64,000 nt of DNA from CAWFFV01 sp963814985 (GTDB taxonomy: Bacteria > Chloroflexota > Ktedonobacteria > Ktedonobacterales > Ktedonobacteraceae): positions 191,758 to 255,757 of the forward strand of contig CAWFFV010000002.1 in the NCBI GenBank assembly GCA_963814985.1, read 5' to 3'. The translations under genes and the position numbers were made by a program. The notes below the pieces were generated by a model that was not told where the DNA came from, searched no databases, and worked only from the letters and a program-made list of their open reading frames with translations. Within the stretch, counting starts at the first letter, position 1; each line of letters starts with the position of its first letter. Below are positions 28,083 through 36,257 of this stretch, piece after piece.

Positions 28083-29465
28083 CTAAAACACCACATTCCA
28101 CAGTGTCGGGACCTTCAGCGGCTCTCTGCCCGGTTGAGAAACATGAGCCAGGATACAAATATAGGTGACCCCATTATAAGTGACCTCCTCACCTACATTG
28201 TAACTGATCCCAGGTTGCCACGCTGGTATGGATGCAGGCGTACTTGTAGCAGTTGGAGTCGGAGCCACTGTTGTGGTAGGAGTGGTAGCGGAATTTGGAG
28301 AAGTAGTTGGAGCGGTAGCGGAATTTGGAGGAACAGTTGAAGCGAATGCGTGTCTTGATGGCAGGGCCGTTGTTGTAATGGGTGTCGAAGTGGAATTGTG
28401 ATGGGCGGTAGGCGTGAATGTATGTGTTGGTATAGGGGACTGCCTTGCTACAAGGATAGCTCTCCCACTGCTATTGAGCACAGCGACGCCTGAGGAGAGA
28501 AGCAACAGGAGCAAAACAAGAGTAAGACCAATACGCAGCCGAGACGGAAATCGCGGCAAAAGAGTAGGCAGCTTTGTTGAATAGGGAGCATTGGGGGATT
28601 GTTGAGGACTAAGTGTTACTCTCACAGCAGCCTGAGAGTGAGAGACAGGCCCGATGGCTCGTTGATATGCTTGAGCAAGTTCTTGCGGCGTTTGAAAACG
28701 CTGGCGGGGGTCTTTCTCCAGGGCACGCAATACAACTTGATCCACAGCGGGTGAAAGTATTGGCCGAAGGAGCGATGGAGGAGCAGCTGACTGATGTGAG
28801 TGCTGCCAACAAACTGCTTCTATGGTATCTCCACAAAAGGGAACCTGTCCCGTAAGCATCTCGTAAAGTAGGATACCTAATGCATAAAGATCGCTGCCCG
28901 GTGTGGCTATGGCGAACGGCTCCTGTAATTCCGGTGCCAGATATTCGAGTGTTCCCATGATACAGCCAGTCTGGGTGATATCAGTGCTACCCACGCGTTC
29001 CTTTGCCAGCCCAAAATCTGCAAGATAGGCATAAGAATCATTACGCAGCAAAATATTCGATGATTTCACATCACGATGGAGGATACCCTGTTCATGTGCA
29101 CAATGCAAGGCACCAGCGATCTGTTCGAGAAATAGACCTGCTTCCTGTTGTGTCAGTGCTCCTCTGATCTTAAGTCTCTCATAGAGCGTACCATCTTTGA
29201 GATAGGGCATGACCAGATAGTACCAGGAAGCACACTCTCCATAAGCAAAGATTGGCAGAACATGATCATGTTTTAAGGATCCAATCAAAGTCACTTCGCG
29301 CTGAAACCGCTCCAAGTACTCAGGCTGGTTCCTCTCAATAAGTTTGAGTGCGACCTCACGGTGAAGAAGTTCATCAGAAGCGAGGTAAACTTCAGACATG
29401 CCTCCTTGACCCAGAAGACGCTGGAGACGGTAGTGGTGAATTTGTGTTTCTGCTAGTTGCAACAT
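28083..29465 (-). CDS. Membrane Ser/Thr protein kinase with extracellular chitin/cellulose-binding-like domain
   Basis: A protein of about 460 residues. The N-terminal kinase domain has LLGQGGMSEVYLASD (P-loop), VALKLIE (Lys), HRDVKSSNILL (catalytic loop), LADFGLA (metal) and APEL. A single membrane helix (IGLTLVLLLLLLSSGVAVL) lies near residue 320. A long Thr/Pro/Ser stalk follows. The last 45 residues (WQPGISYNVGEEVTYNGVTY onward, ending PTLWNVV) match the CBM5/12 (ChtBD3) carbohydrate-binding pattern with its conserved Trp and Tyr. I infer a kinase that senses a polysaccharide such as chitin outside the cell. ATG 29465 is preferred over TTG 29474 because AAAGGG lies ten bases upstream. Confidence 0.88.
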   Translation of the reverse strand: MLQLAETQIHHYRLQRLLGQGGMSEVYLASDELLHREVALKLIERNQPEYLERFQREVTLIGSLKHDHVLPIFAYGECASWYYLVMPYLKDGTLYERLKIRGALTQQEAGLFLEQIAGALHCAHEQGILHRDVKSSNILLRNDSYAYLADFGLAKERVGSTDITQTGCIMGTLEYLAPELQEPFAIATPGSDLYALGILLYEMLTGQVPFCGDTIEAVCWQHSHQSAAPPSLLRPILSPAVDQVVLRALEKDPRQRFQTPQELAQAYQRAIGPVSHSQAAVRVTLSPQQSPNAPYSTKLPTLLPRFPSRLRIGLTLVLLLLLLSSGVAVLNSSGRAILVARQSPIPTHTFTPTAHHNSTSTPITTTALPSRHAFASTVPPNSATAPTTSPNSATTPTTTVAPTPTATSTPASIPAWQPGISYNVGEEVTYNGVTYICILAHVSQPGREPLKVPTLWNVVF

Positions 29466-29474
29466 CTTTCTCAA

Positions 29475-29843
29475 ACCCTTTTCAATTCATTGATGGAGAG
29501 ACGATGGGAGACAAACAGACGAAAGCGCTACCTCTTCTTCAACATCACACCCATCCACCAGAGATAAAAAGTACAGGTCTTTTCAAGAAATTAGCTATAT
29601 ACATTTATATATTTTATATAAACGGCTCTACAGAAGAAATATAACATTTTTTCTGACGGACCACCCAAGAAAGTTACAGGCTCTTTGGGTAGCATCACAC
29701 TTCTGACCATTGCATGGACGATCGCTTATGGCCATCATACAGATCGGAGCGTTGTGGAAATGAGATGTCAGGCACAAAGTGAACGCATTCTGGGGCAATA
29801 GAGCAATGTGGCTCTATTGCCCCAGAACAAAACTGATAGAAGG
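29475..29843. other. Intergenic region with a terminator hairpin, otherwise empty
   Basis: Arms 29788-29804 and 29811-29827 form a 17-bp perfect hairpin with a 6-nt loop, 17 nt past the end of the minus-strand membrane-protein gene. It is the likely terminator of the 33230-29844 operon. The remaining A/T-rich sequence should hold the kinase promoter; no clear boxes were recognised. Confidence 0.55.
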
Positions 29844-30512
29844 CTACTGAATGGCCGGTGTCTGCTCCCGTTTGGAGTGTTTATCCGTAGTCTCCATGCG
29901 CCGCGCCATCGTGCGGGTAGCGGAGATCCAGGATCGTAGGAACATCCAGGCCGAGATTACAATGACACCGGCCAGCGAGATCCACATCAGGATAAGCGCC
30001 AGTGTGACATTTGTGTTGCTGACTGCGGCTGCTACAAAACCTGCCAGATATGGCTGGCTAGCCGCCTCAACGGCAAAGACCTGTGGAATATAGTAGAGCG
30101 TTGCGCCAAGAACCAGGAAGGCGGTGGCAAGTCGATAAGCATTGATATCGTCATCCACTCTACGTGAAAGTTTGACCGCCAGAGCCAGCAGTAAACAGAG
30201 TGCTGCCAGGGAACCGGTGATGGGCAACGCCGCTGTGGCAACAATGTTGGGCTGGAAGAAGATCCAGCTTGCGGCAAAGGTCACCACCATCAAGGCATCG
30301 CGCATAAGAAGATAGGACATCCACCAGATATCAGCGCCGAGCCGCAAGCCACAGCGACGTAGAGTTCGTAGCACATAGGGGCGACCAAGGTGCAACATCA
30401 AGGTCATCGTCCAGAGGACGGGTAGAAAGGCAACAATTGTACTGACCAGCCATTGTGAGCCGCCCTGTACCAGGGCCTGTTGGATTGCATTTGCTACATC
30501 ATCGGGTTTCAT
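29844..30512 (-). CDS. Polytopic membrane protein, paralogue of the upstream gene
   Basis: A 222-residue protein with about five hydrophobic helices, the first near residues 25-42 (STIVAFLPVLWTMTLMLHLG). The motif HLGRPYVL followed by LRLGADIWWMSYLLMRDALM is shared with the product of 30585-31223 (HLGRPYILDM, LRLGADLLWLVYVALRDLL), so the two are paralogues. The family is not recognised. The tail is basic and presumably cytoplasmic. Together with the ferredoxin-type flavoprotein upstream, they may form a membrane redox complex. The ribosome-binding site is GGGAG. It is the last gene of the operon. Confidence 0.75.
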   Translation of the reverse strand: MKPDDVANAIQQALVQGGSQWLVSTIVAFLPVLWTMTLMLHLGRPYVLRTLRRCGLRLGADIWWMSYLLMRDALMVVTFAASWIFFQPNIVATAALPITGSLAALCLLLALAVKLSRRVDDDINAYRLATAFLVLGATLYYIPQVFAVEAASQPYLAGFVAAAVSNTNVTLALILMWISLAGVIVISAWMFLRSWISATRTMARRMETTDKHSKREQTPAIQ

Positions 30513-30584
30513 TGTATTCTCCCTCTCTTATCTGCAAGCTCCCATCACATCAATGACAGAGAGCATCATCTCGTGTGTTGAATA

Positions 30585-31223
30585 TTAGTTGGCAGAAGTC
30601 GTCTCAGGAGCCTCTGCACGTCCTCCGGTCTTGATAGCATAGCCTGCGGCAACAGCACCCAGGATAGCCAGCAGTGCAACAGAAATGTAAGCCAGAGCTA
30701 CAGCCCAACCAGGATTAGTACTTGTTACCATAAAATTGCTTATCGTCAGGAGTTGATCTTTTGCTACAGCCGTGGCCTGGACGCCAAACAAGTACGGGAT
30801 AAAGTAGAAGAGTGCTCCCAGTCCTAGCAAAATCGTAGTTATGCGGAAGTCGCGCAGATTATGATCAGGATCACCCATCAACTTCACCAGCAGGACACCA
30901 AAGAGACAGATAGCAGCAAATCCACCTGTGAGGGGAAGGGCGTCTGCCGTGACAACATCCGGGAATAAGAACATAAAACTCATCACAACGCCGGAGACGA
31001 TCAAGAGATCACGTAAAGCTACATAGACTAGCCAGAGCAAATCTGCTCCCAGGCGTAGGGTAAAACGATCAATCATATCCAGAATATAGGGACGGCCCAG
31101 ATGGAGTCCAATGATGACAAGCCAGATGACTGGTAACACTGCGGCCAGCGTTCCCTCTAAAAACTGCTCACCACCTGCATTAATACCATTAATAATAGCT
31201 GTTGTAAGATCTTGCGGTGACAT
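30585..31223 (-). CDS. Polytopic membrane protein, paralogue of the downstream gene
   Basis: A 212-residue protein with about five hydrophobic helices (for example VLPVIWLVIIGLHLG, LPLTGGFAAICLFGVLLVKL and WAVALAYISVALLAILGAVA). ATG 31223 is chosen because AAGGAGGT lies eight bases upstream; a TTG at 31229 is unlikely. It shares HLGRPY and LRLGADLLW with the next gene, and RD plus aromatic residues are conserved in the second helix pair. No histidine pattern typical of cytochrome b is obvious. It follows the flavoprotein gene by 36 nt in one operon. Function is unknown. Confidence 0.75.
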   Translation of the reverse strand: MSPQDLTTAIINGINAGGEQFLEGTLAAVLPVIWLVIIGLHLGRPYILDMIDRFTLRLGADLLWLVYVALRDLLIVSGVVMSFMFLFPDVVTADALPLTGGFAAICLFGVLLVKLMGDPDHNLRDFRITTILLGLGALFYFIPYLFGVQATAVAKDQLLTISNFMVTSTNPGWAVALAYISVALLAILGAVAAGYAIKTGGRAEAPETTSAN

Positions 31224-31259
31224 GGTCAATACCTCCTTGTTGAAAAGATGCCTCTATAG

Positions 31260-33230
31260 CTAACGGTTCGCGGTCGCTTTCACTACCGTCTCAGGACGGA
31301 TAAGATGAACAGTCGGGCAACGATAAGCCAGATCACAGCGTAAGCAACGCTTTGCCTCATGTCGTGCCTGTTCTTCCGTGAAACCTGTTGCGAACTCGAT
31401 GGATTTATCCCGTGCGGCCTCACCTGTACGGAGAGGCATTGGTTCGCGTGGTGTGGGACTGAGATCTAGATTGATAATGCTATCAGGCGGCAGTGTTGAT
31501 CCCGTCTCGAATTCATCGTCTGGCATCTCTGCAACTTGACGCGGTGAAAGTTTACGCAGGTAAGCATGAATGGAGCGAGCAGCCTGTCGTCCGTGTGCAG
31601 CGGCATGGATGATCGTTTTGGGTCCGTAGGTAACATCACCAGCAGCGAAGATGCCAACTGCGCCAGTTGCCAATGTCTCTTTATTTACCAGCAGTCCGCC
31701 CCATGCAGCAACCTGTACGCTGGTGCCTTCAGGCAAGAACGAAGGATCAGGTGCCTCACCAATAGCAACAATGACGAGAGAGATCGGCAGGTTGAACTCT
31801 GAATCAGGCACAGGCAGCGGTCGGCGGCGACCTTTTTCGTCAGGTGCATCCAGTTTCATTCCCTGGCAACGAATCTCCTGGACATGTCCTCCCGCACCCA
31901 AAATCTGCACAGGGGCGACAAGTTCATGTAATACAATCCCTTCTGCAAGGGCTGCGCGTACCTCTTCACTCTGTGCTGGCATTTCAACCTGACTGCGGCG
32001 ATAGAGAATATGGACACTCTTTGCCCCCGCACGTAAAGCCGAGCGAGCAGCATCCATAGCAGTGCTGCCACCTCCAACAACGGCCACATCACCTGTGAGT
32101 GTAGTGCCTGGTTCCAGGTTAAATTGCTTTAGAAACTTGATGGCCGGAATAACTTCTGGAAACTCCGACTCGCCGGCAATACCGAGCCGCTGGCTACTTT
32201 GAGCACCCACCGCCAATAAGACAGCATCGAAAGTTTCTCGCAGATCATCAAGGGCCAGGTCACGTCCAATGGCAGTGTCAAGCAGGATCTCGACACCAAG
32301 AGCGCGAATAGCATCAATGTCGCGATTTAACTCCGCTCGTGGGAGACGATACTCTGGAATACCAACGGCCATCATGCCACCAGCGACAGGCATAGCATCG
32401 AAAATGGTGACTTTGTGGCCCCGACGAGCCAGGTAATAAGCCGCACTCAGTCCGGTAGGACCCGCGCCGACAATGGCGACACTCTCGCGGTAGGTTTTCT
32501 TGGGCTTAGGGATCGCACGATGGAGTGTACCATGATCGGTGGCAAAGCGCTTTAGATCACGGATAGCAATAGGAGCATCAAATTCTCCACGGCGGCAGGC
32601 ATCCTCACAAGGGGCAGTGCAAACACGACCACAAATGCAGGGGAAGGGATTGGGTTCTGCGGCTACTCGCAGGGCTTCATCATAGCGTCCCTCTGCAACC
32701 AGGCTAACATATAACCCGGCATTTGTGCCGACAGGACAGGCTACCTGACAGGGTGCCCGTAGATCTTCTTTACGCTCACCAAGCCAGCTACGCCAACTTT
32801 GCCAGGTTTCTTTGCGCTCAGCAACATGCCATGCTCGCCCTTCTCCCCAGGGTGTTTCACCCGGTTCTTCAGGGGTTGCGCGTGTATAGGCATCGAGCGG
32901 TTGCCATCCATTTTCGGCGGGAAGAGATGAGAGAGGACCTCTCCGAGCATAGATCAGAGTCTTCGCTTCACTCTGGATCGTAATAGCGTTGGTGGGACAT
33001 TCCTGGGCACAGACCTGGCATCCAATGCATGATGCTACTTGAACCGGGATCAGCATCATCCAGGGACGGTCCGCCCATTCACCAGGGATGGGACTTTGTC
33101 TTTCTCTTTCTCCTCCTCGTTCCCCCTCACCTGAGGGACGAGTCATATCGAGACAGCGGACAGGACACATATCCATACAAATACCACAATTAATGCAAGC
33201 TTGTTCAGTCACCTGAAAACGATAGGCCAT
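31260..33230 (-). CDS. Ferredoxin-domain FAD/NAD(P)H oxidoreductase (glutamate-synthase-beta/NfnB-like)
   Basis: A 656-residue flavoprotein. Two 4Fe-4S ferredoxin motifs open it: CINCGICMDMCPVRC and CIGCQVCAQECP. Next is a GltD-like Fe-S domain (CQVACPVGTNAGLY, CICGRVCTAPCEDACRRG). The pyridine-nucleotide-disulphide fold follows, with FAD motif VAIVGAGPTGLSAAYYLARRG, NAD(P) motif VAVVGGGSTAMDAARSA and the GIFAAGDVTYGPKT FAD end. A last CLRCDLAYRCP lies near the end. It should pass electrons between NAD(P)H and ferredoxin-type carriers. ATG 33230 has AGGAGGAGG just upstream. It leads an operon with two membrane proteins and is preceded by the shared four-site promoter. Confidence 0.88.
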   Translation of the reverse strand: MAYRFQVTEQACINCGICMDMCPVRCLDMTRPSGEGERGGERERQSPIPGEWADRPWMMLIPVQVASCIGCQVCAQECPTNAITIQSEAKTLIYARRGPLSSLPAENGWQPLDAYTRATPEEPGETPWGEGRAWHVAERKETWQSWRSWLGERKEDLRAPCQVACPVGTNAGLYVSLVAEGRYDEALRVAAEPNPFPCICGRVCTAPCEDACRRGEFDAPIAIRDLKRFATDHGTLHRAIPKPKKTYRESVAIVGAGPTGLSAAYYLARRGHKVTIFDAMPVAGGMMAVGIPEYRLPRAELNRDIDAIRALGVEILLDTAIGRDLALDDLRETFDAVLLAVGAQSSQRLGIAGESEFPEVIPAIKFLKQFNLEPGTTLTGDVAVVGGGSTAMDAARSALRAGAKSVHILYRRSQVEMPAQSEEVRAALAEGIVLHELVAPVQILGAGGHVQEIRCQGMKLDAPDEKGRRRPLPVPDSEFNLPISLVIVAIGEAPDPSFLPEGTSVQVAAWGGLLVNKETLATGAVGIFAAGDVTYGPKTIIHAAAHGRQAARSIHAYLRKLSPRQVAEMPDDEFETGSTLPPDSIINLDLSPTPREPMPLRTGEAARDKSIEFATGFTEEQARHEAKRCLRCDLAYRCPTVHLIRPETVVKATANR

Positions 33231-33383
33231 GCGGACCTCCTCCTGGGAATATTTGAGTTCCCCACTCACCGGTGGATGGCTGGTAGGATTGCTCTTGATA
33301 CTAACTTGCCTTCAAACGTGATACATTTTGTGCTCGCTGGATGTCAAAGGTGTTGCACACTGGAACGCAGGTTAGTATGAGTA

Positions 33384-33450
33384 AGCTTAAGCTGATAAAA
33401 TCACAAAGATATCACAGCGAAGATCACCAATATCACGCCACGGGCACAGA
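33384..33450 (-). promoter_or_regulatory. Four-half-site activator promoter of the flavoprotein operon
   Basis: Read on the minus strand, half-sites TCTGTGCC, GGCGTGAT, GCTGTGAT and TTTGTGAT place their G at 33447, 33436, 33415 and 33404, a spacing of 11, 21 and 11. A -10-like TAAGCT starts at 33389, exactly 58 nt from the first G. The same geometry occurs at 36115, 38603 and 57188. No normal -35 is present, as expected for an activator-dependent promoter. The leader to ATG 33230 would be about 145 nt. Confidence 0.6.
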
Positions 33451-33483
33451 TGTGATAAAAGCCAGTAACTCTTCAGGTTTCCT

Positions 33484-33592
33484 CTCACCTGCGATGGCTC
33501 GCAGCACGTTTTGTGTGGGTTTTGAGAGGTTGTGGCGCAACCTCTCAAAACCCACACAAAACGGAAGCGCTTTAAGCGCTGAGGAATCAGGA
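33484..33592. repeat. Palindromic element: 26-bp perfect arms plus conserved module
   Basis: Arms 33507-33532 and 33538-33563 are perfectly complementary around 5 nt. They share the outer GTTTTGTGTGGGTTTTG and the inner AGAGGTTG with the 26929 palindrome but lack its middle. Module 33564-33592 (GAAGCGCTTTAAGCGCTGAGGAATCAG) follows. GTAACTCTTCAG near 33465 and CTGAGTAGTTAC near 33601 form imperfect inverted ends. It lies just after the 3' end of the GAF-PAS kinase gene. Confidence 0.75.
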
Positions 33593-33631
33593 CAAAGTAA
33601 TCTGAGTAGTTACAAAAACTATTGTTGTGCT

Positions 33632-35895
33632 TTAGGATGTTGTTAGAGGAGAAGAAGAAGTAGCAGGGAGCGCAATAAAGAAAGTGGAGCCTTTTCCTTC
33701 GGCTGACTCAAACCAGATGCGACCACCATGCCGTTCGACAAGTTCGCGACTGATGTAGAGTCCCAGGCCTGTTCCGCCAATTCCATACTCGCGGGCGTTG
33801 TCCGCTCGTACGAACCGACCGAAGATATGTGCCTGCTGATGGGTTGGAATGCCTATACCATGATCACAAATGCTAATGAGTGCCATGTGCGACTCGCTCT
33901 CGTGATGGATCGTGATCTCAATGCAGCCACCCTCCGGGCTGTATTTGATTGCATTATTAATCAGATTATTGAGAACCTGCTCAACACGTTGAGGGTCCAC
34001 TTGAACGACAAGATGCTCTAACGATGTGAGAATAGAGAGCGCGTGTTGCTCTGTCGTAACCTGCAACCGGGTGACCACACGATGGAGTAGCGCAACCATA
34101 TCTGTGGGTTCAAGATGAAGCTCCAGATTCCCTGCTTGCAAGCGTGTCACATCGAGCAGGTCCTCGATCAATTCGACCATGCGTACTGTAGCCTGGTCAA
34201 TACCTTGAAGTGCTTCTATTTGCCAATCGGTAAGCTCTGGTCCTTTCCCGCGTGCAGTCTGGACAATCAGCATTTGTGCAAAGCCTTTGAGAACGGCAAG
34301 CGGATTGCGCAGTTCATGTGCGGCAATGGCAATAAACTCGTCTTTCAGTTGTTCAGCCTCTTTCAGCGCCGTTAAATCCTGATGAACAACAAGAACCGCC
34401 AGTTCCTTCTCATGAGTAGCGCTCGCAAGCTTATCGGCTGGCAACAGGCGAAGTTCACGAGCATCAAGGGCAACTGCATTGACCAGGGTTGGTAACGTGG
34501 TCCCATCCGCATGGCGAATGACCTCCCGGTGATGATGGATCGTTTCACCTCTACGTACAGCCTGTAGCGTGACTAGATGTTCTGGCGCGAGAGGTTGTCC
34601 ATCCACGCCAAAAATACGGATATTATGCTCCTTGAGAAAATCAAGTATGGGTTGCCCTTGAGTCCATCTGGCCCCCCAGATGGTCATCGCGGCACGGTTC
34701 GCCAGGACCAGTCGTGCATCAGCCCCTCGGACAAGATAGACACTACTGGGCAATTCGTCCAACAGCATTTGTAGTAAGGCCAGCCGTGCTTCTGTCTCAG
34801 CGTGCTCGCGGCGTTCAATTAGCAGCTTCCTTGTCTCCGTCACATCATGCCAGACCACAACTGCTCCGGAAACAGACTCATGAGTGTTATTCGCCATATC
34901 TTGATCTAACGATAATGACCCGGACAACGTTTTAAGTGAATGGAGTGGTGACGCATTGACAATATATTCGCGAACCTCTTGATGATCATCAATCAGAGTC
35001 ACTGGAATATTCTGTCTGGTTTCTCCAGTGAGGGCACGCATGGCAGGATCATGAAGTAAAGTCTCGGTCGCGTGATTGCCTTCAGGACTCTCTTTGAGGA
35101 GTTCTCGCAAATGGCGGGCAGTGCCATTTTCGCGGAGAATGTTGCCGCAATGATCCACCAGGGTGACTCCATCAGCAATACTTTCAAAGATCGCGTTTAG
35201 CTCCTGGGCACGCATCCGCGCAATACGGTAGAGCCTGGCATTCTCAAGAGCAACTGCGGCCTGCGCCGCCAGACCAACTAATAAGTCCTCGTCTTCGTGC
35301 GTAAAGCAACCTGGTTCCGTGTGCCCCAGGAGCAAACCGCCACGTACCTCCTTCTCGCGATCAAGTACAGGAGCTCCCAGGAAACTGCGAACGACAGGAT
35401 GTCCACGGGGCACACCCAGAGAGCGAAGTTTTCCGCAGGAAGACCCCCATGAACATACGCAAAAGCTGCCTGCCGTGCCAGATCGTATGGATTCTGCTGA
35501 TGCGGGCCGGTGGCCGGGAGATCCTCCGAGTGATGTACGAACGTTAAGACATCTGAAACGAGGACAGACACGCCGTGACGAAAAATAGGAGCGAGGAGAC
35601 CCTCCCCACCTAATGGCATACGGCGAAAGAGTTCTTCTTGCTCTTTGGTTACCCCTACCACTGCTGCTAAATGAAATAAATTGCCCTCTGATGGAACTAG
35701 CGGCTGCCCCATTTCATCCACTGGTCGTAAAGTAAAGGCGGCAAATGTGGCATCGGTCAGTTCACGAGCAGTGCTGGCAATCATGTGAAGCAGACGAGTT
35801 TCATCTAACTCACTCATGAGCGCAGTTCCCACACGGCTCAGAGCTGCAAAGCGTTCCGCAGTTGAACTTTGCTTGCTGTCCTTCTGGTGTTTCAT
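33632..35895 (-). CDS. GAF-PAS sensor histidine kinase, one frameshift
   Basis: A soluble kinase of about 755 residues. An N-terminal GAF domain (AERFAALSRVGTALMSELDETRLL onward) is followed by two PAS-like segments (ELNAIFESIADGVTLVDHCGN; LPSSVYLVRGADARLVLANRAA). HisKA has the phospho-His in AAHELRNPLAVLKGF. The ATPase domain has NLINNAIKYSPEGG, DHGIGIP and GTGLGLYISRELV. ATG 35895 has AGGAGAAGG upstream. The frame breaks near 35431: one A missing in an A-run joins GLPAEK to LRSLGVPRGHPVVRSFLGAP, where the intact paralogue at 42989-45233 reads ELRSMGVPHGHPVVRSFLGGP. No membrane segment is seen, so it senses a cytoplasmic signal. Its response regulator is not adjacent. Confidence 0.85.
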
Positions 35896-36114
35896 ACACC
35901 TTCTCCTGTAACTCATGCAGTTTGTGTAGACTCACTCCATATCAAGGGGATCGTCTGGTGGACTGCAGACCACATGGCTCTTCCTGGCATGGTACGAGCC
36001 GCCAGCATTTTTTACCGAACCAGCCCAGGATGTCCCCGTCTTTTAAGCAGAAATTCCTGGCTTGCAATATAAGCACATCCTTTACCGTGTTGATTTTGTC
36101 TCTAGAGAGAGAGA
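35896..36114. other. Divergent intergenic region, no gene seen
   Basis: This stretch holds the upstream region of the minus-strand GAF-PAS kinase and leads into the four-half-site promoter at 36115. No further boxes or small frames were recognised. Confidence 0.4.
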
Positions 36115-36181
36115 TTTGTGACGCATTTGTGACATACATGCCTCTTATGTGCTTTGTCTGTGAGTGCTGTTACTCTATAAT
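36115..36181 (+). promoter_or_regulatory. Four-half-site activator promoter of the kinase/regulator operon
   Basis: Half-sites TTTGTGAC (36115), TTTGTGAC (36126), TATGTGCT (36146) and TCTGTGAG (36157) have G at 36118, 36129, 36149 and 36160. A consensus TATAAT at 36176-36181 starts 58 nt after the first G, as in the other three copies. Direct repeats of 11 nt are the usual binding pattern of OmpR/PhoB-type regulators, and one is encoded in this operon, so autoregulation is likely. Confidence 0.65.
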
Positions 36182-36257
36182 AAAACACAAGTACCTGGCA
36201 TAACAAGGGTATTCTGGATATCCTTTGCTTGCCACTAACAGAGTAACGAGGAATGAG

